Assembly (NCBI GenBank): GCA_017454585.1
Contig: JAFTCU010000079.1
Coordinates: 1-11,269 of the forward strand
DNA from: Thermoguttaceae bacterium
GTDB taxonomy: Bacteria > Planctomycetota > Planctomycetia > Pirellulales > Thermoguttaceae
Reading direction: 5' to 3'
DNA: 11,269 bases
A program made the position numbers and the translations under genes. Positions 6,567 to 11,269 of the stretch are shown here, one piece after another; within the stretch, counting starts at the first letter, position 1, and each line of letters begins with the position of its first letter. A model generated the notes under the pieces. That model saw nothing but the letters and a program-made list of their open reading frames with translations. It was not told where the DNA came from and searched no databases.

Positions 6567-9500
6567 ATGATGAAAATCTTTCCCGCTCTTTTTTTCTCCC
6601 TCTGCGTTTCGTTTGCCCTAACGCTTCACGCGGCGGAGACTTCCCAAACCATTGAAGTGGGCCGTATCCTTGATAAAGAGGCGGTTTCCGGTCAGACGCC
6701 AGACGTTTCTTCCGGTGCGTTTACCGTCGCAATCCGTTTCCGTCCCTTGGGACAGGGCGTAGAGGAATTTTCCGGTCGGGGAATGCTTTTCTCCGTGGCG
6801 AGCGGCTACTACGATGGTTTCCGCGCTCACTACGGGAACGCTGCCCAGGACGTCATTTTCGAGATCGGCATCCCGGAGGTCCAGCACTCGATTTCCGCTC
6901 GAACTCAGGTCTCCGCCCCGCTCGGAGTTCTGAACGATGTGGTCTGCACGTACGACGGCGCCGTGATGAAAATTTACCTCAATGGTGAGGAGGCCGCAAG
7001 CCAGGATGCGACCGTGAAACTCGACACGAAAAACGCTCCGTTGCGCGTGGGATATGTAAATTACGGGATCGGCTCGACGAAAATGTTCGTGGAAAACGTC
7101 GAGTTCACCGACCGCGCGTTGACGCTGGAGGAGGTTCAGGCCCGATTCGCGAAGCATCCGGCCGAGGAAGTCCGCAAAATCGCGATGATGAAGAAGTTCA
7201 AGATCGCGGGAAACGCGGTCAATCTCGATCTGGAGCAGGAAGCGCTGGACTTCTTTGTTGGTCTGGAGGATCTTAGTGAGTCGTCGCGGGCCGCCGCTTT
7301 GGACGCGCGTTGGCAGCTGCTCATGGCGCGCAAAGAGTACAAAGAGGCTGAGCCTCTGGTCCTCGCCAAGGCGGAAACCCTGAAAACGCCTGTCCCGGAA
7401 GACGAGACGCTCCCGCAGCAGAACGTCCGCATGAGTACGCTTTTTGACGTGCTGGAAGCCTTGGACGCACTGGCGGAGAACGGCTCCGAAAAGTGCCGCG
7501 AAATGGCCGCGAGTCTGCGCGAAATGTTCCCGGCCGATGCCGCATACCTCGTGAAGATCCACGCCCTGGACGATCAAATGCGCGCCCGGACGCTGGCCGT
7601 GGAGGAGGATTCACTGGCGAAACTCGCCGAATTGAAGAAAAACGCGCAAAATCCCGACGCGGTGAAACTCTACCTCGTGCCGAGTGGCTCTGGTGAAGCC
7701 GACGGCTCGAAGTCACGGCCGTTTACGTCGTTCAAGGCGGCGTTCGAGGCGGCGCTCGCGCTTCAGGCGGAGGGAAAATCGGTCGTCGTATTCGCGGCAG
7801 ATGGCGAATATTTCGTCCCGGAAGGGGTTTTGGCCCAAAATGAAAACGTGCCGGAAACCTCCGCGACCATTCGTTTCCGGGCGCTGAAGGGCGCGAAACC
7901 CGTCTTTACCGGCGGTGTAACGCTCAAAAACTTCCAGAAAGTCACCGACGCACAGGTCCTCGGGCGTTTCCAGCCTGCCGCTCGTGAAAAAGTCCTGGTC
8001 TGCGATCTGAAGGCGCTGGGGATCACCGACTTTGGCACGATGAACCCGCGCGGCTACGGCTCGATCGATAAACCGTGGACCGACCTGTTCGTGAACGGGA
8101 AGGCGATGGAGTTGGCCCGCTGGCCGAACCGGGGAGACGAAGAACTGAAAATCGGCGAAGTCGTGCCGGGCCCCAACGCGCAAATGACGCCGCCGCACGT
8201 GAGGACCGACTCGGAAACGTTCCACTACGATTTTGACCGCCCGGACGGCTGGAAGATGGACGAAGATTTCGATGCGTATGCCTATGGACTCTGGGAGTGG
8301 GAATGGGCCGCGAATACGGTAAAAGTCAAGCAGATCGACCGGGAAAACAAAACGATCCAGGTCGCTCGCCATAATCTGCGCGACCGCTACACGTTCCACT
8401 TCCTGAACATTCTGGAAGAACTGGACGCTCCGGGCGAGTACTTCATCGACCGCGCGAACGGGCTGGTTTACTTCTACCCGCCGGAGGGGCTCGACCTGAA
8501 CTCCGCCGTCATCGAGTTCCCGGTCCTGAATTCCGAATTCCTGAACCTGAAAAACCAGAAGAACATCTGGTTCGACGGTCTGACGTTCCAGACCTCGCGC
8601 GGTACGGCGGTAAACCTGGAAGGGTGCGAACACGTCTGCTTCACGAACTGTGTCCTGAAGCAGTTCGGCTGCACGGCCCTGATCATCCGCGGAGGGAAGT
8701 ACTGCGGGATTTTCGACTCGGAAGTCCGGAACGTCGGCGCGTGCGGCGTCCAGTTTTTCGGCGGAAACCGCGACAATCTGGAGCACTGCGGCCACGCCAT
8801 GATCAATAACGTGATCAGCGATTTCAGCCGGATCGACCGCGCATACGCCCCGGCCGCCCACGTGATTGGCGTCGGAATGGCCTGCACGCAGAATCTGATG
8901 TACGACTCGCCGCACCAGGCGATCCGTGCCGAGGGAAATGACCTTTTGATCGCCCGGAACGAAGTGCACAGCGTTGTGTACGAGTTCAGCGACCAGAGCG
9001 GGATCGACGTTTACTGCGACCCGACCTACCGCGGAATGGTGATCGACCAGAACTTCTGGCACCACATTGGATCCTCCTTTGCCGAGTGCGGCCAGGCGGG
9101 GATCCGGCTTGACGATTCCATCTCCGGCGTGGTGATGACCGAAAATCTTTTCTACCGCTCGTCCGGCGGCTTCTTCGGCGGGATTCAGATCCACGGCGGG
9201 AAGGATAATCTGATCGCGCGGAACTTCTTCGCCGACTGCACGCTTGGGATCAGTTTCACCGCGTGGCGGAACGGCCGGTACGAGAAATTCTACACGGAAA
9301 TGTTCCCCCAGCACGTGAAATTCTACCAGGACCTGGGCGTCTATCCGTTCATGGAAACGATCACGGAAACGTTCAACCGGAACTACGTTTACAGGAACGA
9401 GGTCCTGAACTGCGACCAGTTCGTTCGCGGCGTGAACACGGACAACATTTTCATGGCGAACACGGTGCGAACCTCCGCGGAGGCTCCGGCGTCTGAAGAT

Positions 9501-9641
9501 CCCATGACCGTGCGCAAGTGGCTTGAAAAGGTTTCGGGCCGTGATCTTTCGAAGATCGGAAATCAGCCGAACCGTTTGTTCCCGCGTGGGCGTAAGGACG
9601 TGAAAGATGAGATCTCGCCGAATTTCTTTGGTGGAAAATGA
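6567..9641 (+). CDS. Secreted LamG plus right-handed beta-helix protein, possible glycan-active enzyme
   Basis: The 1024-residue product starts with a Sec signal peptide (MMKIF, hydrophobic core about 5-20, likely cleavage after HAA near 23). Residues about 48-195 look like a concanavalin A/LamG domain (AFTVAIRFRP, VVCTYDG, KIYLNGE, LRVGYVN). A helical, charged linker spans about 200-365. Residues 366-450 carry the entry motif of pectin-lyase-like proteins (LYLVPSGSGEADGSKSRPF, then a cap strand), followed by WTDLFVNGKAMELARWPN (504-521). Short coils rich in Asn, Cys and Gly (about 665-895) form the parallel beta-helix, with an acidic stretch YEFSDQSGIDVY at 805-816. This architecture occurs in secreted carbohydrate-active proteins; the LFVNGK...ARWPN block and acidic stretch recall GH141-like proteins, but that assignment is tentative. 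AGGAAG at 6558-6563 serves ATG 6567 or ATG 6570; the latter has better spacing. There is no C-terminal anchor or sorting signal. Confidence 0.88.
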   Translation: MMKIFPALFFSLCVSFALTLHAAETSQTIEVGRILDKEAVSGQTPDVSSGAFTVAIRFRPLGQGVEEFSGRGMLFSVASGYYDGFRAHYGNAAQDVIFEIGIPEVQHSISARTQVSAPLGVLNDVVCTYDGAVMKIYLNGEEAASQDATVKLDTKNAPLRVGYVNYGIGSTKMFVENVEFTDRALTLEEVQARFAKHPAEEVRKIAMMKKFKIAGNAVNLDLEQEALDFFVGLEDLSESSRAAALDARWQLLMARKEYKEAEPLVLAKAETLKTPVPEDETLPQQNVRMSTLFDVLEALDALAENGSEKCREMAASLREMFPADAAYLVKIHALDDQMRARTLAVEEDSLAKLAELKKNAQNPDAVKLYLVPSGSGEADGSKSRPFTSFKAAFEAALALQAEGKSVVVFAADGEYFVPEGVLAQNENVPETSATIRFRALKGAKPVFTGGVTLKNFQKVTDAQVLGRFQPAAREKVLVCDLKALGITDFGTMNPRGYGSIDKPWTDLFVNGKAMELARWPNRGDEELKIGEVVPGPNAQMTPPHVRTDSETFHYDFDRPDGWKMDEDFDAYAYGLWEWEWAANTVKVKQIDRENKTIQVARHNLRDRYTFHFLNILEELDAPGEYFIDRANGLVYFYPPEGLDLNSAVIEFPVLNSEFLNLKNQKNIWFDGLTFQTSRGTAVNLEGCEHVCFTNCVLKQFGCTALIIRGGKYCGIFDSEVRNVGACGVQFFGGNRDNLEHCGHAMINNVISDFSRIDRAYAPAAHVIGVGMACTQNLMYDSPHQAIRAEGNDLLIARNEVHSVVYEFSDQSGIDVYCDPTYRGMVIDQNFWHHIGSSFAECGQAGIRLDDSISGVVMTENLFYRSSGGFFGGIQIHGGKDNLIARNFFADCTLGISFTAWRNGRYEKFYTEMFPQHVKFYQDLGVYPFMETITETFNRNYVYRNEVLNCDQFVRGVNTDNIFMANTVRTSAEAPASEDPMTVRKWLEKVSGRDLSKIGNQPNRLFPRGRKDVKDEISPNFFGGK

Positions 9642-9699
9642 TAATTAATAAAAATCAGAATATTTAAAAGATCAAAAAGTTTTTGAAAGAGGGGGTCCA

Positions 9700-9733
9700 G
9701 GGGGAGGAACAATTTTCAAAATGTTCCTCCCTC
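9700..9733. terminator. Strong hairpin between convergent genes, probable bidirectional transcription end
   Basis: Bases 9700-9711 pair with 9722-9733 over 12 positions, including one G-U pair on the plus strand, around a 10-nt loop. Nine consecutive pairs (GGAGGAACA with TGTTCCTCC) are perfect on both strands. No good T run follows on either side, so it is not a canonical terminator, but its strength and location between convergent stops favour a role at transcript 3' ends. Confidence 0.45.
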
Positions 9734-9752
9734 CGCGGGGCCTAAAGTTTTC

Positions 9753-9789
9753 GCGGGTGAGTCTTTTTTCTCCCGCAGGGTGAAAAAAG
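9753..9789. repeat. Overlapping, mutually exclusive inverted repeats near the leuA 3' end
   Basis: GCGGG at 9753-9757 can pair with CCCGC at 9772-9776. Alternatively CTTTTTTC at 9763-9770 can pair perfectly with GAAAAAAG at 9782-9789. The two pairings cannot form together because the arms interleave. Either could shape the 3' end of the leuA transcript or the plus-strand read-through. Confidence 0.4.
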
Positions 9790-9809
9790 CGAGGGCGTTT
9801 ACCCGAAAA

Positions 9810-11269
9810 TCACATCACGATTCTATTCACGGCATCGAGGAACGCTAGGATGCTCGCCTCGATCGAGTCGGTGGAAAGGCCTTGACCCCGGTATTCCCGA
9901 TCTTTGAAACTGATCGTAACGTCCACTTTTCCCTGAGCGTCGTGACCGACCGTGACACTGTGGACGCGGTACTCTTTGCAGGTCAAAGCCAGACCCGTGA
10001 GCTGACAGATCGCCAGGAAAATGCCGTCGATCGGGCCGTCGCCGGTCGTCGTTTCGCTGTTGGTTTCCACGACGAAATCGCCATGGCTGAGTTTAATACT
10101 CGTGACCGGTTTTTTGCCCGTACCGCTCGCACTGGAGTAGGATTCCAGTTTCCAGCTCGATTTGGTCGTTTCTTTCACCAGAACGCGCTGAACGAGCGAC
10201 TGAATGTCGGCGTCGTAAATCTCTTTTTTACGGTCGGTCAGAACTTTGAACTCCTCGAACAGCTTGTTCAGCTGCTCCGGCGTGAGCGTGTAACCCAACT
10301 GGTTCACTTTGTCGTTCAAGGCCGCGCGTCCGCTGTGCTTTCCGAGAACCAGGTCGGTTTTCTGGAATCCGACGTCTTCAGGGCGCATGATTTCGTATGT
10401 CATGCAGTTCTTCAGCATACCGTCCTGATGGATCCCCGACTCGTGGGCGAAGGCGTTGCGTCCGACGATCGCCTTGTTGCGCGGGACTTCCAGCCCGGTG
10501 ATTCCCGAGACCAGCTGGCTGGCCGGGACGAGGCGGCGCGTGACGATCCCCGTCGAGGCGTGGAAAGCGTCGCGGCGCGTGTTCAGCGCCATCGTGATCT
10601 CCTCGAGCGAGCAGTTGCCCGCGCGTTCGCCCAGACCGTTGATGGTGCACTCGACCTGACCAGCCCCCGCTTCCACTGCGGCGAGCGAATTGGCCATCGC
10701 CAGACCCAAATCGTTGTGGCAGTGCACGGAAATGACGGCCTTTTCGATGTTCGGAACGATGGTTTTCAGTGTGCGGATGTACTCGGCAAACTGGGCGGGG
10801 ATCGCATACCCCACCGTGTCGGGAATGTTCACCGTCGTCGCGCCGGCGTTGATGGCTACTTCAATGACCTGGCACAGAAAATCGATTTCTGTTCGGCTTG
10901 CGTCCTCGGCGGAAAACTCGATGTTCGACGTCAGAGCCGCGGCCTTACGCACGAAGTGGTCCGTGTTTTCCAGGACCTGCTCTTTGGTCATACGGAGTTT
11001 GTACTCGCGGTGGATCGGGCTCGTAGCGAGGAAGACGTGAATGCGGGGATTCTCGGCATCCTTGATGGCGTCCCAGGCCGCTTCAATGTCGCGGTCCTTG
11101 CAGCGGGCCAGAGCGCAAACGCTGCTTCCCTTAACGACCTGGGCGATCTTGTGTACGGACTCAAAGTCACCGGGCGAAACGACCGGAAAACCGGCTTCGA
11201 TGACGTCCACGCCGAGCGAGGAAAGCATCTGGGCGACTTCCAGTTTTTCCGGAATGTTCATGCTGGCGC
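9810..11269 (-). CDS. leuA: 2-isopropylmalate synthase, lacking its first residues
   Basis: LeuA condenses acetyl-CoA with 2-oxoisovalerate to give 2-isopropylmalate, the committed step of leucine synthesis. On the minus strand the frame runs off the right edge: before MNIPEKLEVA come codons for Ala-Ser, matching the usual PGASMNIPEKL context, so that Met is internal and the DTTLRDGEQ motif with the first metal ligand lies outside. Counting from it, residues are IEAGFPVVSPGD (21-32), the metal-binding HCHNDLG (180-186), GLGERAGN (209-216), NAFAHESGIHQDG (269-281) and LGKHSGR (306-312). About 360-483 forms the C-terminal leucine-sensing domain, with GDGPIDG at 407-413, so feedback inhibition by leucine is expected. 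Presence of this domain and the motif set favour true LeuA over homocitrate or citramalate synthase, though citramalate synthases can look similar. It converges on the beta-helix gene. Confidence 0.95.
   Translation of the reverse strand, partial: ASMNIPEKLEVAQMLSSLGVDVIEAGFPVVSPGDFESVHKIAQVVKGSSVCALARCKDRDIEAAWDAIKDAENPRIHVFLATSPIHREYKLRMTKEQVLENTDHFVRKAAALTSNIEFSAEDASRTEIDFLCQVIEVAINAGATTVNIPDTVGYAIPAQFAEYIRTLKTIVPNIEKAVISVHCHNDLGLAMANSLAAVEAGAGQVECTINGLGERAGNCSLEEITMALNTRRDAFHASTGIVTRRLVPASQLVSGITGLEVPRNKAIVGRNAFAHESGIHQDGMLKNCMTYEIMRPEDVGFQKTDLVLGKHSGRAALNDKVNQLGYTLTPEQLNKLFEEFKVLTDRKKEIYDADIQSLVQRVLVKETTKSSWKLESYSSASGTGKKPVTSIKLSHGDFVVETNSETTTGDGPIDGIFLAICQLTGLALTCKEYRVHSVTVGHDAQGKVDVTISFKDREYRGQGLSTDSIEASILAFLDAVNRIVM

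Larger units (their letters stand above)
9642..9809. other. Convergent intergenic region with several inverted repeats
   Basis: This 168-nt gap separates two convergent genes and has no open frame of note. It is AT-rich next to the beta-helix gene, with a perfect dyad TCAAAAA-G-TTTTTGA at 9672-9686, and then becomes hairpin-rich. Reading from leuA, a weak 4-bp stem (9793-9804) followed by six U residues (complement of 9783-9788) may help end its transcript. Confidence 0.55.

Noticed and set aside
6618..7577. A 319-codon minus-strand frame opposite the N-terminal half of the secreted protein
   Set aside because: No recognisable domain, and it is fully contained in a well-supported plus-strand gene, so it is a codon-bias shadow.
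7713..9314. A 533-codon open frame on the minus strand inside the beta-helix gene
   Set aside because: It lies wholly antisense to a gene with a clear signal peptide and domains. Its product is rich in Arg, Val, Asp and His without recognisable motifs, and such long antisense frames arise from codon bias.
11253..11261. ATG at 11261 as the true start of leuA
   Set aside because: The upstream codons continue in frame as Ala-Ser, fitting the family context PGAS before MNIPEK, and the catalytic DTTLRDGEQ motif would be missing if this were the start.

Overview
The window is about 11.3 kb of bacterial DNA with moderate G+C, tightly packed genes, clear Shine-Dalgarno sequences and sigma-70-like promoters. 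The most informative gene is a full-length ClpC whose start ([12 protein letters not shown]) and N-terminal repeats look to me like planctomycete ClpC proteins. Together with a large secreted LamG plus beta-helix protein, this suggests the phylum Planctomycetota or a neighbour in the PVC group. That placement is from memory of protein families and was not computed.

Layout from left to right on the plus strand: (1) the 3' end of uxaC (uronate isomerase), followed by a hairpin that is probably its terminator; (2) a two-gene sulfur operon, cysK then a MetY-type O-acetylhomoserine sulfhydrylase, with a near-consensus promoter at 581-608, an 18-bp direct repeat in the leader, and a strong intrinsic terminator at 2919-2954; (3) a 387-nt gap holding an AT-rich promoter region, a G9 tract and several small inverted repeats; (4) clpC, followed after 10 nt by a gene for a four-helix membrane protein of unknown function; (5) a 1024-residue secreted protein with an N-terminal LamG-like domain and a C-terminal right-handed beta-helix, possibly a glycan-active enzyme. 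On the minus strand, converging on this gene, is (6) leuA (2-isopropylmalate synthase), whose first residues lie beyond the right edge.

The genes cover uronate catabolism, sulfide incorporation into cysteine and homocysteine, protein quality control, an exported carbohydrate-type protein and leucine synthesis. Only cysK-metY and clpC plus the membrane protein look like operons. The uxaC end and the beta-helix protein would both fit a lifestyle of breaking down plant or host polysaccharides, but they are not adjacent and may be unrelated.

I see no CRISPR array, insertion sequence, phage gene, toxin-antitoxin pair, tRNA or rRNA. Most of the window is ordinary core metabolism. The parts most worth a second look are the repeated element in the cysK leader, the unassigned membrane protein coupled to clpC, and the LamG/beta-helix protein.
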